Shown piece by piece: positions 1-9,405 of a DNA stretch of 64,000 nt. The stretch comes from Marinobacterium_D sp050908845 (lineage in GTDB: Bacteria > Pseudomonadota > Gammaproteobacteria > Pseudomonadales > Balneatricaceae). The DNA lies in NCBI RefSeq assembly GCF_050908845.1, contig NZ_CP194171.1, positions 1,302,001 to 1,366,000 of the forward strand, in the 5' to 3' direction. How positions within the stretch are numbered: position 1 is the stretch's first letter; every line of letters begins with the position of its first letter. A program made the translations under genes and the position numbers. The notes under the pieces were generated by a model, which ran no database searches, had not been told where the DNA came from, and worked only from the letters and a program-made list of their open reading frames with translations.

Positions 1-483
1 TTGGCGACTGACTTCAAATGTGTCGCCGGTTTCGAGGCTAACGGCGGCTTTATGCTGGGTAGCATGATTACGGAAGGCGAGCGCCAGCTTGCCGCTTTGC
101 CAACCCGGGATGCCTTGCTGCCGGCACTCACTATCCTAGTGGAGGCGGCAAAACAGAAGAAACCTTTATCCGAGATTGTGCGGCATTTGCCGGCCCGCTA
201 CACCGTCAGTGATCGCTTGAAGGATATTCCTGCCGCAAAAAGCCAGGCTTTACTGGCGGCTTGGTCCCAGGATCCCTCTGCCATGGTGCAGGCTCTCGGC
301 CTTAGTCAGCCAATTGGAGCAGTAAACCTGACAGATGGACTGCGCGTGAGCTTGCTCGATGGAAATGTCGTGCACTTGCGGCCTTCGGGGAATGCGCCGG
401 AATTGCGCTGTTATGCGGAAGCAGACAGTACAGCAAAGGCGCAGGCCTTAGTCACGAATACTTTGAACAAGATACCCCTGTAA
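1..483 (+). CDS. Phosphomannomutase/phosphoglucomutase, C-terminal part (5' end outside window)
   Basis: This is the last 160 codons of an alpha-D-phosphohexomutase; the frame is already open at base 1, so the true start lies upstream. A sugar-binding loop of the GFEANGG type sits at about residues 10-16 of the visible part, and the C-terminal phosphate-binding loop RPSGNAPE at 127-134. The metal-binding and phosphoserine loops must be upstream. The enzyme interconverts hexose 6- and 1-phosphates, probably mannose, to supply GDP-sugars. It is 17 bp upstream of ugd in the same direction and heads the polysaccharide genes that follow. Whether it prefers mannose or glucosamine cannot be told from this fragment. 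Confidence 0.85.
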   Translation: MATDFKCVAGFEANGGFMLGSMITEGERQLAALPTRDALLPALTILVEAAKQKKPLSEIVRHLPARYTVSDRLKDIPAAKSQALLAAWSQDPSAMVQALGLSQPIGAVNLTDGLRVSLLDGNVVHLRPSGNAPELRCYAEADSTAKAQALVTNTLNKIPL

Positions 484-500
484 TTTCTGGATTTTATAGA

Positions 501-1667
501 ATGAAGATCGCCATCGCCGGAACCGGCTACGTAGGCCTTTCTAACGCTATGCTTCTGGCTCAACACCACGAAGTCGTAGCCCTTGATATTGATGCTGAAA
601 AAGTTCAGCTGCTGAATGACTACATCAGCCCTATTGAAGACTCTGAAATCAGTCAGTTTTTTGCAGAGAAAGTACTTAATTTCACTGCAACCCTAGACAA
701 AGAGCAGGCCTATTCCAACGCCGATTTTGTCATCATCGCGACTCCTACTGATTACGATCCGGATACGAATTACTTCAATACCGGTTCAGTGGAATCAGTT
801 ATCCAGGATGTGATGGCGATCAGCCCGGACTCAGTCATGGTGGTTAAATCCACGGTGCCTGTGGGCTTTATCCGTGAAGCCAGTGAACGTTTTGGCACTC
901 AAAATTTGATATTCTCACCAGAGTTCCTGCGTGAAGGCAGGGCGTTGTACGACAACCTCTATCCTTCGCGAATCATTGTAGGTGAGCGTTCCGAGCGGGC
1001 ACAGCAGTTTGCCGATTTGTTGCTGGAGGGGGCCGTAAAACAAGATGTGCCGACGTTGTTTGTGGACAGCACTGAAGCTGAAGCGATCAAGCTGTTCTCG
1101 AATTCTTATCTGGCCATGCGCGTTGCATATTTCAATGAACTGGATACTTACGCAGAAACCCATGGCTTGAACTCCCGTCAGATTATCGAGGGGGTTGGTC
1201 TTGATCCGCGTATTGGGGGCCATTATAACAACCCCAGCTTCGGATACGGTGGCTATTGCCTTCCGAAAGATACCAAGCAACTGCTTGCTAACTACCAGGA
1301 TGTGCCCAGCAACATTATTCAAGCCATTGTGGATGCAAACCGCACTCGCAAGGACTTTATAGCCGAATCAGTTCTAAGTCGTGACCCGAAAGTAGTTGGA
1401 ATTTACCGGCTTATTATGAAGTCCGGGTCTGATAACTTCCGTGCTAGCGCAATGCAAGGCGTAATGAAACGTATTAAGGCCAAAGGCATTGAGGTGGTCG
1501 TGTACGAGCCGGTGCTTGAGCAAAGTGAGTTCTTCCATTCACGTGTAGTCAATGATCTGGAAGCGTTCAAGCAGGAAGCAGATCTCATCCTGGCTAATCG
1601 TGCAACAACAGAGTTGGCAGATGTAGCGGATAAGGTTTACACACGGGATTTGTTTGGTAATGACTGA
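501..1667 (+). CDS. ugd: UDP-glucose 6-dehydrogenase
   Basis: Oxidises UDP-glucose to UDP-glucuronate with NAD+, in the cytoplasm, giving an acidic sugar precursor for capsule. The protein has 388 residues, the usual length of the short bacterial Ugd. The N-terminal Rossmann loop GTGYVGL starts at residue 7. The catalytic cysteine is C253 in the motif GGYCLPKD, and the substrate-binding stretch around SPEFLREG lies near residue 140. The gene lies between a phosphomannomutase and a string of glycosyltransferases, so it very probably serves the same polysaccharide. Family assignment is secure; the polymer it feeds is inferred from context. Confidence 0.97.
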   Translation: MKIAIAGTGYVGLSNAMLLAQHHEVVALDIDAEKVQLLNDYISPIEDSEISQFFAEKVLNFTATLDKEQAYSNADFVIIATPTDYDPDTNYFNTGSVESVIQDVMAISPDSVMVVKSTVPVGFIREASERFGTQNLIFSPEFLREGRALYDNLYPSRIIVGERSERAQQFADLLLEGAVKQDVPTLFVDSTEAEAIKLFSNSYLAMRVAYFNELDTYAETHGLNSRQIIEGVGLDPRIGGHYNNPSFGYGGYCLPKDTKQLLANYQDVPSNIIQAIVDANRTRKDFIAESVLSRDPKVVGIYRLIMKSGSDNFRASAMQGVMKRIKAKGIEVVVYEPVLEQSEFFHSRVVNDLEAFKQEADLILANRATTELADVADKVYTRDLFGND

Positions 1668-1725
1668 TAGGCTTTACTCAAAATCATTCGATGTTGTTGA
1701 TTAACTAGACGGTTATTGAGTTCAT

Positions 1726-4700
1726 TTGAAAGTCAAAGCCTATCGTATGAAGTCAGGCAGATCATTGAAACGTCTATTTAACCGTTTCTTGGGCAAGGCC
1801 TCTTTTGATTCTGCCGCCTCCCCCGAATGGTTCGATCGAGAGTGGTATCTACATCATTATCCTGATGTGGCTGCTGCCGAGATGGATCCTTGGGCACACT
1901 ATTCGCGCTTTGGCCGGGCAGAGGGGCGTTTACCCGCACCGAACCGCGCGTTGGCGATGGGAGATGCCTTATGGAGGGGGGGGCATGATGTTATACAGCC
2001 ACGTTTAGAAGCGCTTATAGCCGCCCCCGGTTCCACTGTTAATGAGCAACAACATGCACGTTGGGAGTTGGCGCGATGGTATGCATGGAAACAGGAGTGG
2101 TCGATTGTCGTCAGGCTCTTGATGCCTTTCAATGCACCCTTGGAATACCCGCAAAATAAAACAGGGTCTCTACTGCTTTTGGTAGAGGCATTGTGCCGTT
2201 TGATGATGACGCATGACGCGAGGCCATCCGAATGGGCGGCGCAGCTTCAAAGTGTAACTGACCTTCTCAATGAAGGCTGGCCGGAACAGACTGACACCTT
2301 ACTTGCACATGCAAACGCAAAATTGGCTTTAGAAGGCGAAGGTGCCGACGCTGTTCGTCTGCAGCTAATGAATCAGCTGTTCGCCCGTCACTCGCTTGCT
2401 ACTCTGGCATGGCGTAACCCATGTGCTCCGCTTGGTCTTGATAATTTGTTCCCCCGTCTAGCCCAATTTATAGGCCAACAGGATGGTGCTAACCTGTCGT
2501 CCTTGCCATTGGTCAGCGTGATCATCCCTGTCTATAACGCTGCCAATACACTACCAACTGTTTTACGTAGTTTGTACGGCCAGACCTGGCCCCGGTTGGA
2601 ATTGCTGTTGGTAGATGATGCCAGCACTGATGAAAGTCTTGCCGTGATTGCGCGCCTGAGTTCTGAGTGCCCCGCGCATATTCATCAGAGGTTGCTTCAG
2701 CATGAAGTTAACAAGGGGGCTTATGCTGCACGCAATACTGCTCTGGCTGTGGCTGACGGCGATTTTATAACCGTGCATGACAGTGATGACTGGTCGCATC
2801 CGCAGAAGCTGGAGAGGCAGGCGAGCGCCTTAGTGGAACAGGCGTCACCCGTCGCTTGTTTGACCTGGTGGGTGAGAGTATCGGATGAACTGTTCTTTCA
2901 TCGGTGGCGATTGGACGATCATGGTTGGGTCTACCCCAACATCTCGTCACTGATGTTTCGGCGCGAGGTTTTTGAGCAGCTTGGCTACTGGGACCAGGTG
3001 CGTGTTAATGCGGATACCGAGTATCGTGAACGTATCGAGATGGCGTTTGGAAACCAGGCGGTTGTAGAGGTGTTACCCGGTGTTCCACTTTCATTTGGCA
3101 GGGCAGATGAGGGTTCTCTGTCGCAACACTCAGCTACCCACCTGATTACTCAGTTTTCAGGCGCGCGTTACGCTTATATGAAGGCCGCTAAAGCCTGGCA
3201 TGCACGCGCTCAATGCCCCGCTGACCTGTATTTATCCCAACACCCCTTAACACGGCCTTTCATTGCACCTCACTCGATTTTGCTTAGCGCTACATCTGAC
3301 AGTACCTGCGATGTCAGCGAGTTTGAACTAAAGGATAGGGCCCGTGTAAGTGGCTGGTTTGATGCAGGCTGGTACTTGCAACGCTACATAGCGTTGCAGC
3401 AGGCGCTGATAGAACCTTTTGAACATTTTTGGGACAAGTCGGCTTCTCTGGGGTATGACCCGGGGCCGAACTTTTCGTCCTCGGGTTATCTGCGAATCTG
3501 CCCTGAAGCGGCCCAAAGCGAGAATCCTCTCTGGCACTATCTTCAATCGCCGAATCCAGCCAAGGCTTTGCCCGTGTGGCGGGGCAAGGTGCCGATTCCT
3601 GACAAACCGACCATCATGGTATGTGGACATCAGGCTGGCCCGCGGCTGTTTGGTGCGGAACGAAGTTTGATTGATGTTGTAGACGCCTATACACGGTTGG
3701 GGGCGAACGTGGTGGTAACGCTCCCGGAGGCTCTGAACCTGGCGTATGAGCAGGCAATGCTGAAACACTGCACGGCGCTTGCGGTGCTTCCCTATGGCTG
3801 GTGGCAGAAGGGGCGGCAACCGGTTGAGGCGACGGTGCAACACTTCTCCGAGCTGATAAAACGCTTCAATGTCTCTGCGGTGCATGCCAATACACTGGTG
3901 CTTGATGAACCCTTGCGTGCGGCCAGGCAGTGCAAGGTGCCCGCCATTATTCATGTGCGTGAGCTCCCGGCAGCGGATCAAGCGCTGTGTGAGACGCTTG
4001 GCTGCGATCCTGCAGGCATCATGGCGCATGCTGCAGACCTTGCCGACCTGTTGATCGCCAATTCCCGTTATACGCGACGTGAACTTGAGCAAAGCCTGCC
4101 GACTGAGTGCTCGCGGGATACTCCCGTGTGTGTCGTACCCAATACGGTTGAAATGGATTCTCTGTTGTCGATTCCCGAGTTGTCCGGCACATCTGCCGGC
4201 AGGGTGTTACGGGTCGGCATGCTCAGCAGTAACCTGCCGAAGAAAGGGCTTGCTGATGCCGAAGCGCTGGGAGAGTTGCTCGAAAAACAGAAAGTCCCGA
4301 TCGAGCTGGTGCTGATTGGCCCTGAAACAGACGCCTTGCAAACGCTGCTCAAGCGTCAAGCGGACGGCCGTGCCCCGGCCAATATTACTTATCACGGTTA
4401 TGTAAGCGACCCTGCTGAGGTATTGGCAGATTTGGATGCAGTCATTAATCTGTCGCGCTTTCAGGAGTCTTTTGGCCGTACTGTGCTGGAAGCGATGGCG
4501 GCTGCCCGACCTGTTGTTGCCTATGACTGGGGCGCACTGTCTGAGCTTGTGGTACCTGGCGAAACCGGTTACCTTGCCGCGCTGGGCGATGTTCAGGCTG
4601 TTGCCGGCTACTTGCGGAAATTGGCGTCGGCACCTGAATCCTGCGCTGTTCTGGGCCATGCCGGCCGTGAACGTGCATGGAGGGTTTTCGGACAAGACGC

Positions 4701-4776
4701 GCTGATGCATGCCTTGGGTAATGCATACCGGGCCGTTGATCTGGTCATGTATTCTAAGCTTAGCGATCTTCATTGA
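1726..4776 (+). CDS. Bifunctional glycosyltransferase (GT2-like plus GT4-like domains)
   Basis: A 1016-residue cytoplasmic protein with two catalytic modules. A GT-A (family 2) domain spans about residues 260-460, with the VSVIIPVYN entry and the acidic motif D352-S-D354-D355. A GT-B (family 4) domain lies at about 800-1000, with the late motif ESFGRTVLEAMA. The motif FDxxWYLxxYPDV plus HY occurs near residue 35 and a weaker copy near 545; this element is common in large capsular transferases. The start used is TTG at 1726; ATG at 1747 is an alternative and neither has a strong ribosome site. A run of eight G lies at 1976-1983. Two domains suggest it adds two sugars in succession; acceptor and donors are unknown. 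Confidence 0.88.
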   Translation: MKVKAYRMKSGRSLKRLFNRFLGKASFDSAASPEWFDREWYLHHYPDVAAAEMDPWAHYSRFGRAEGRLPAPNRALAMGDALWRGGHDVIQPRLEALIAAPGSTVNEQQHARWELARWYAWKQEWSIVVRLLMPFNAPLEYPQNKTGSLLLLVEALCRLMMTHDARPSEWAAQLQSVTDLLNEGWPEQTDTLLAHANAKLALEGEGADAVRLQLMNQLFARHSLATLAWRNPCAPLGLDNLFPRLAQFIGQQDGANLSSLPLVSVIIPVYNAANTLPTVLRSLYGQTWPRLELLLVDDASTDESLAVIARLSSECPAHIHQRLLQHEVNKGAYAARNTALAVADGDFITVHDSDDWSHPQKLERQASALVEQASPVACLTWWVRVSDELFFHRWRLDDHGWVYPNISSLMFRREVFEQLGYWDQVRVNADTEYRERIEMAFGNQAVVEVLPGVPLSFGRADEGSLSQHSATHLITQFSGARYAYMKAAKAWHARAQCPADLYLSQHPLTRPFIAPHSILLSATSDSTCDVSEFELKDRARVSGWFDAGWYLQRYIALQQALIEPFEHFWDKSASLGYDPGPNFSSSGYLRICPEAAQSENPLWHYLQSPNPAKALPVWRGKVPIPDKPTIMVCGHQAGPRLFGAERSLIDVVDAYTRLGANVVVTLPEALNLAYEQAMLKHCTALAVLPYGWWQKGRQPVEATVQHFSELIKRFNVSAVHANTLVLDEPLRAARQCKVPAIIHVRELPAADQALCETLGCDPAGIMAHAADLADLLIANSRYTRRELEQSLPTECSRDTPVCVVPNTVEMDSLLSIPELSGTSAGRVLRVGMLSSNLPKKGLADAEALGELLEKQKVPIELVLIGPETDALQTLLKRQADGRAPANITYHGYVSDPAEVLADLDAVINLSRFQESFGRTVLEAMAAARPVVAYDWGALSELVVPGETGYLAALGDVQAVAGYLRKLASAPESCAVLGHAGRERAWRVFGQDALMHALGNAYRAVDLVMYSKLSDLH

Positions 4777-4791
4777 GAAAAAGTTGTACTC

Positions 4792-6228
4792 ATGGACAAG
4801 GCCTGGTTGGCAGCGCAAAGTGAAAAGTCGTATCTGAAAGTCGCAGGCTGGATTCAGCGTGTCAGAGATGCCGTATCAGGCAATAGATCACCGCTACTGA
4901 CCTGGTGTCTGGATTATCCTAGTCCTGATCACGCACCACGCTTTACGCATTCCGGGCGGGTAGTTCAGGGATGGGTTTTGCTCGATCCAGAAAAGGCCGA
5001 TACGCTATCGCGAGTGCGCATCATCTGTCATCTGCAACCGGCCTTTGAGCTTTGCTGTCCACTGGAGTTGAAACGACTGGATGTGATTGAGCGCATTCTT
5101 CAGCAGCCTGCCGACGGTCATGAGCAGCTATCCTGCGGGTTTCGTTTTACGGTGCCGCCTGATCTGCATTCATTCAACCTGTCTTTTGAATTGGATGGTC
5201 AGCGTTGGCCATTACAGCGGATAGAGGTTGAGCCGGCAGTAGCGGAAAATACCCTGCTAAAAGTGATTAAGGGGCATAATGATTGGCTGTTCCTTGATAA
5301 CGATACCAATTTCAGTATCGATCAGTTTACGGGGCGATTACAGCTAACAACTCGAGGGTTGAAAAGTTGGGAGGCGTACGTGGACGCCCTCAAAAATGGT
5401 TTCGGAGCGCAGCGCAGCCCTGCGGTCATGCTTGTGGCACCGACCAAGGAAAGCGTGATGGGGCATTATCATCCCATGACGGCAGCGGCAGTCTCCCCCC
5501 TGGATCCCGTGTTCGCGCTGTTTCCCCCCGGTCTGCTTCTGCACCCTGTAAGCGAGTTGCGAGATACACTGGGTGATGAGGCCTTTTTCAAAACCGACAC
5601 GCACTGGACCCACCGAGGTGGTTCTCTGGCAGCTGCGCTGGTTGCCAGGAAATTGGGCTTGTCAGCAGAGCATCTAGACCGGCTGCTGGCGTCCGATCGT
5701 TACAGGGTGCGCAATCATGCCGGTGACCTGGGCAGCAAACTGGAACCCAGAATGGCTGCCCCGGCATCCTTCCTTACGTCATTTCATTACGGCAAATGGG
5801 TCGTTTACGACAATGGATTGCCAAACTTTGGCCGTGTGATTGTCATCCAGTATCCCGATGCCCTGGAAGAAGGGTGTTGTCTTGTTTTTGGCTCTTCATC
5901 CAGCTATTCCATGTTCAATTATCTCAGTCGTTTCTTTCGACAGCTGGTCTTTGTGCATACCGCAGGCAATTTGGACCCAAGCTTGATCGATGCCGTCGCA
6001 CCGGATTATCTGATTGTCCAGACCAATGCGCGGTTTATGATTCGACCGCCGATTGCCGATTACAATCTGAAGAATACAATCATAGAAAAGCAGGATAGTC
6101 TGGATTGCACAGCTATTGAGCGGCAGGCGCAAATCCGCAAAGTTAGCGATCTGGAACTGGTGACCTCTCTTGGCCTTGAGCCCTGGCATGTGCCCGTGTC
6201 GGCTATCGATCACGAGGCGGCTGTGTGA
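4792..6228 (+). CDS. AlgX/AlgJ-like SGNH-fold protein, probable polysaccharide O-acetylation enzyme
   Basis: The 478-residue protein has a C-terminal domain (about 160-430) resembling the alginate O-acetyltransferase proteins AlgJ/AlgX. The signature TDTHWTHRG places D269 and H271 as the likely catalytic pair, and the serine-rich GSSSSYS loop at 367-373 probably holds the nucleophile. The first 150 residues form a separate domain, perhaps sugar-binding, as in other capsule proteins with a QGWVL-type strand. No clear signal peptide is seen, which is odd for a family that normally works in the periplasm. The gene lies 15 bp after the large glycosyltransferase. Acetylation of the polymer is inferred from family and position; an esterase role is possible. 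Confidence 0.72.
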   Translation: MDKAWLAAQSEKSYLKVAGWIQRVRDAVSGNRSPLLTWCLDYPSPDHAPRFTHSGRVVQGWVLLDPEKADTLSRVRIICHLQPAFELCCPLELKRLDVIERILQQPADGHEQLSCGFRFTVPPDLHSFNLSFELDGQRWPLQRIEVEPAVAENTLLKVIKGHNDWLFLDNDTNFSIDQFTGRLQLTTRGLKSWEAYVDALKNGFGAQRSPAVMLVAPTKESVMGHYHPMTAAAVSPLDPVFALFPPGLLLHPVSELRDTLGDEAFFKTDTHWTHRGGSLAAALVARKLGLSAEHLDRLLASDRYRVRNHAGDLGSKLEPRMAAPASFLTSFHYGKWVVYDNGLPNFGRVIVIQYPDALEEGCCLVFGSSSSYSMFNYLSRFFRQLVFVHTAGNLDPSLIDAVAPDYLIVQTNARFMIRPPIADYNLKNTIIEKQDSLDCTAIERQAQIRKVSDLELVTSLGLEPWHVPVSAIDHEAAV

Positions 6229-6262
6229 CACTCCCGTTGTTCTGCTTCAGAGTTATTCCTGA

Positions 6263-8296
6263 ATGAATGCTTTTGCAATAGAGCCATATCGCACTGATCG
6301 TTGGTATCTGATCAGTGCAAGTCTGCCTACGGGATACAGCTACCTGTATGTTTGGGCTGTTATACGTTTCGGGACGCGCGAGTGCCGTATACCGCTGCCT
6401 GCGAGTCTAAAAGGGCGTGTATTTGAATTGATCCCGCGGCCCGCCGAAGCTCATGAGCTGGTCATTGAGGTTGAAAGTGAACAGGGGCCTCTGGCTATCG
6501 AAGCCATCGTCCCTCGGATTGTATCCACGCCTGTGGCCTGGTATTGGATGTGGCGGCGGGTACTCGGAGCATTGCCCGCGCTGGACAAACATAAAGCCAG
6601 GCGTTTGGGGATTGGCTGGCGCAGCGTGTCGTATGATCCGTTTAAGACCTACCGTCTGCTTGGATGTTTGCGCTACCACTTTCCGGCACCTGATTATGCC
6701 GAATGGCGCGCTCAATACTGGTCCTGCTCCGACGGGGTGGAGCAGCGGCTCTTCCGGTATTTGAGCCGCAGTGGTTTGGCGGACACCACTATTCCGGTGT
6801 TGCTGGACACCCGCAAAGTTGAGGGGCAGGCGCGAAAGAATGGGGACGAGGCGGCTTATCAGTGGCTCATCGAGTCACAGGAATCCGTCCGAGCCCAGAT
6901 TGGTCTGGAGGCCCGTCTTCATGTGTTGTCCGAGGACGACGGGCTGGCTCGACTGGATAGCACCGGCGACTGGGTACTCGTGATGCAACCCGGACAACGG
7001 CTGGAACCCTGGGCGCTGGCGTGGCTGTTGAGTGAAGCCGAGCGTTTCCCTGAGGCAAGCCTGATCTATTCCGATCACGCGCTGCAACAACGGGGTGGAA
7101 CTCCCGTTGCGCCTCGATTCAAGCCGGATTGGTCACTGGAGCTGCAGCGTACAAGTCATTATGTCGGCGACTGCCTGTTTGTTAAGACTTCAGTGCTGCA
7201 AACCATACTCGAACGTCTGGGGTATGTGCCCGGTGCCTACGAGTTGGCACTGGAAGTAGGTGCGCTGTCGATTGACAACCAGATTCGGCATATTCCGGCC
7301 GTACTCTGGCATCAGGACGAGGATGCGTGCACATCGCCGTGCCCGGAGCAGCTAGGGGCGCATTTGCAAAGGCATAAAATTGATGCGCGCGTCGTACAGG
7401 ATGTCCGTGGGCAGCTGCGCCTTCGCTATGGAATGCCGGCCAATTCTCCGAAAATCAGCATCCTCATCCCCACTCGTGACATGCTGCATTTTCTGCAGCC
7501 TTGTGTGGACAGTATTCTGCAGAAAACCACCTGGTCCAATTATGAAGTGCTGATTCTGGATAACCAGAGCAGTTGCCCTGATACTCTGGCATATATGACG
7601 TCCGTGTCGGCTGACCCTCGTGTTCGAGTGCTGGCCTATGATCATCCGTTCAACTTCTCGGCGATCAATAACTTTGGGGTAGCGCACGCCACGGGTGATT
7701 TGGTCTGCATGCTAAACAATGATACGGAAGTGATCAGTCCTGACTGGCTGGATGAAATGGCCTCTCGCTTATTGCAGCCGGGTGTTGGTGCCGTGGGTGC
7801 CAGGCTGTACTTCAGTGATGGCCGCGTTCAACACGCCGGTGATGTGATCGGTCCCGGGGGCTGTGCCAACCACCTGCACGGCATCATAGAAGCGGACGAC
7901 CCCGGATACATGAATCGTGCGGTGTTGCCTCAGGAGTTGTCAGCGGTGACGGCGGCCTGTCTCCTGACAACTCGTTGCTTGTACCAAAAGTTGGGCGGTC
8001 TGGATGAACATAACCTGACCGTCGCCTTCAACGATGTCGATTTCTGCTTGCGTATTCGCGAAGCGGGGTATCGCGTAATCTATACTCCTTATGCCGAACT
8101 TTACCATCATGAGTCGGTATCTCGTGGTAAGGATGATAACCCTGAAAAGAAGGCGAGGGCGAAGCGGGAAGTGCAATACATGCGTGAACGCTGGGCTGAT
8201 GTGATCGAGCGAGACCCGTTCTACAACCCGAACCTCAACTATGCCAAGCCTGATTTCACACTGGGCAAGTATCCCCGTGTTGACTGGCCATGGTGA
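6263..8296 (+). CDS. Glycosyltransferase family 2 protein (O-antigen/capsule type)
   Basis: The 677-residue protein carries a GT-A domain in its C-terminal half. It opens with KISILIPTRD near residue 395 and has the acidic motif LNNDTEV near 484, followed by the AVGARLYFSDG and DVDFCLRIRE stretches typical of rhamnosyl- and related transferases. The first 390 residues look like a second, degenerate transferase-like region (for example VLVMQPGQRLEPWAL near 238, where active family members have the catalytic acidic residues). The gene follows the AlgX-like gene by 34 bp and overlaps the next gene. It should transfer a nucleotide-activated sugar in the cytoplasm to a growing glycan; donor and linkage are unknown. 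Confidence 0.86.
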   Translation: MNAFAIEPYRTDRWYLISASLPTGYSYLYVWAVIRFGTRECRIPLPASLKGRVFELIPRPAEAHELVIEVESEQGPLAIEAIVPRIVSTPVAWYWMWRRVLGALPALDKHKARRLGIGWRSVSYDPFKTYRLLGCLRYHFPAPDYAEWRAQYWSCSDGVEQRLFRYLSRSGLADTTIPVLLDTRKVEGQARKNGDEAAYQWLIESQESVRAQIGLEARLHVLSEDDGLARLDSTGDWVLVMQPGQRLEPWALAWLLSEAERFPEASLIYSDHALQQRGGTPVAPRFKPDWSLELQRTSHYVGDCLFVKTSVLQTILERLGYVPGAYELALEVGALSIDNQIRHIPAVLWHQDEDACTSPCPEQLGAHLQRHKIDARVVQDVRGQLRLRYGMPANSPKISILIPTRDMLHFLQPCVDSILQKTTWSNYEVLILDNQSSCPDTLAYMTSVSADPRVRVLAYDHPFNFSAINNFGVAHATGDLVCMLNNDTEVISPDWLDEMASRLLQPGVGAVGARLYFSDGRVQHAGDVIGPGGCANHLHGIIEADDPGYMNRAVLPQELSAVTAACLLTTRCLYQKLGGLDEHNLTVAFNDVDFCLRIREAGYRVIYTPYAELYHHESVSRGKDDNPEKKARAKREVQYMRERWADVIERDPFYNPNLNYAKPDFTLGKYPRVDWPW

Positions 8297-9209
8297 TCTT
8301 GATTTGAGCTGGTTGATTGTTGAGCAGGGTCGAAACCCCAGTAGTGATTATTTTATTCGCCCCTGCCTGGCAGAGTTTGAGGTGCGAACGAGCCACTTGG
8401 CTTCTGTACCGGCCGAAGCGCCTGCTGCCGGAATGAACCTGATCTTTGTGCGCTACCTTACGCCCCAATGGCGACAATGGGTTGAAAAAAATTGCGCGTC
8501 TTTGGGGCGCCTGGTTTTTTTTATGGATGATGACCTCTTCGACTTGAGCGCCCACCAGGGACTCCCTCTGCGCTACCGCTGGAAGCTTTATCGCCTAGCC
8601 ACACGCCATAAAGCCTGGTTGCGCAGGATGGATGCAGAGCTTTGGGTATCCACCCAGTGGTTGGCCGATAAATACGCTGATTGGCAACCGTGCGTCATGG
8701 AGCCGCAGTCACCCTATACTGATTGCCTGCCGCAAAAGACCTTTTTCTATCACGGCTCCGCCTCGCACATGCAGGAGATTCGTTGGCTGTTGCCGGTGGT
8801 AGAGGAGGTGTTGCAGCGGGACTCTTCCTTCAGTTTCGAGCTGATCGGTAATGCCGAAATTCGTAAACTGTTTTCGCATCTGCCTCGTGTTCATGTGCTG
8901 CAGCCGATGAGCTGGACAGCCTACAAGGCATTGGTGAGCCGGCCGGGACGTACCGTCGGCCTTGCACCACTGCTGTCAGGCTCGTTCAATCAGGCTCGTT
9001 CCGCCACCAAATTTCATGATATTACTCAGGCCGGTGCCGTCGGCATCTACGCCGACCATCCCGTGTATCGGTCGATTGTTCAGCACGAGCAGAATGGTTT
9101 GCTGCTGCCGATGGAGCCAAGTGCTTGGGTGGAGGCGATTTTAGATCTGGGTGACAATGCGGGTAGGCGTCAAAGTATGCTGACGCATGTCAGAAAGGGA
9201 ATGTCTTAA
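8241..9209 (+). CDS. Glycosyltransferase, GT4-like
   Basis: A 322-residue protein with a GT-B-like fold. Recognisable features are an early FFMDDDLFDL stretch and a late region LAPLLSGSFNQARSATKFHDITQAGAVGIYAD, the position of the donor-binding loop of group 1 transferases. The frame overlaps the end of the preceding transferase gene by up to 56 bp. The true start is uncertain: ATG 8241, GTG 8277 and TTG 8304 are in frame and none has a clear ribosome site, so coupling to the upstream gene is likely. A run of eight T lies at 8515-8522. Substrate unknown; the capsule role comes from its neighbours. Confidence 0.75.
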   Translation: MPSLISHWASIPVLTGHGDLDLSWLIVEQGRNPSSDYFIRPCLAEFEVRTSHLASVPAEAPAAGMNLIFVRYLTPQWRQWVEKNCASLGRLVFFMDDDLFDLSAHQGLPLRYRWKLYRLATRHKAWLRRMDAELWVSTQWLADKYADWQPCVMEPQSPYTDCLPQKTFFYHGSASHMQEIRWLLPVVEEVLQRDSSFSFELIGNAEIRKLFSHLPRVHVLQPMSWTAYKALVSRPGRTVGLAPLLSGSFNQARSATKFHDITQAGAVGIYADHPVYRSIVQHEQNGLLLPMEPSAWVEAILDLGDNAGRRQSMLTHVRKGMS

Positions 9210-9405
9210 TAGCTGTTCATGACGCAATAGACTGCGAGTCAGGTCAATTCACCAGGGTAATAAACAGTACAAATGCTCTGGTCGCTGTTCTCGTGCTCTC
9301 TTTTCTACGAGGGCTGATGTTGCTCGATATATTTGACCATGAGTTAACCCCATGGGACGCTGGCAATACCCGTGTCCTGCTTAATCCAGTATAAAAGGTG
9401 TTGTT

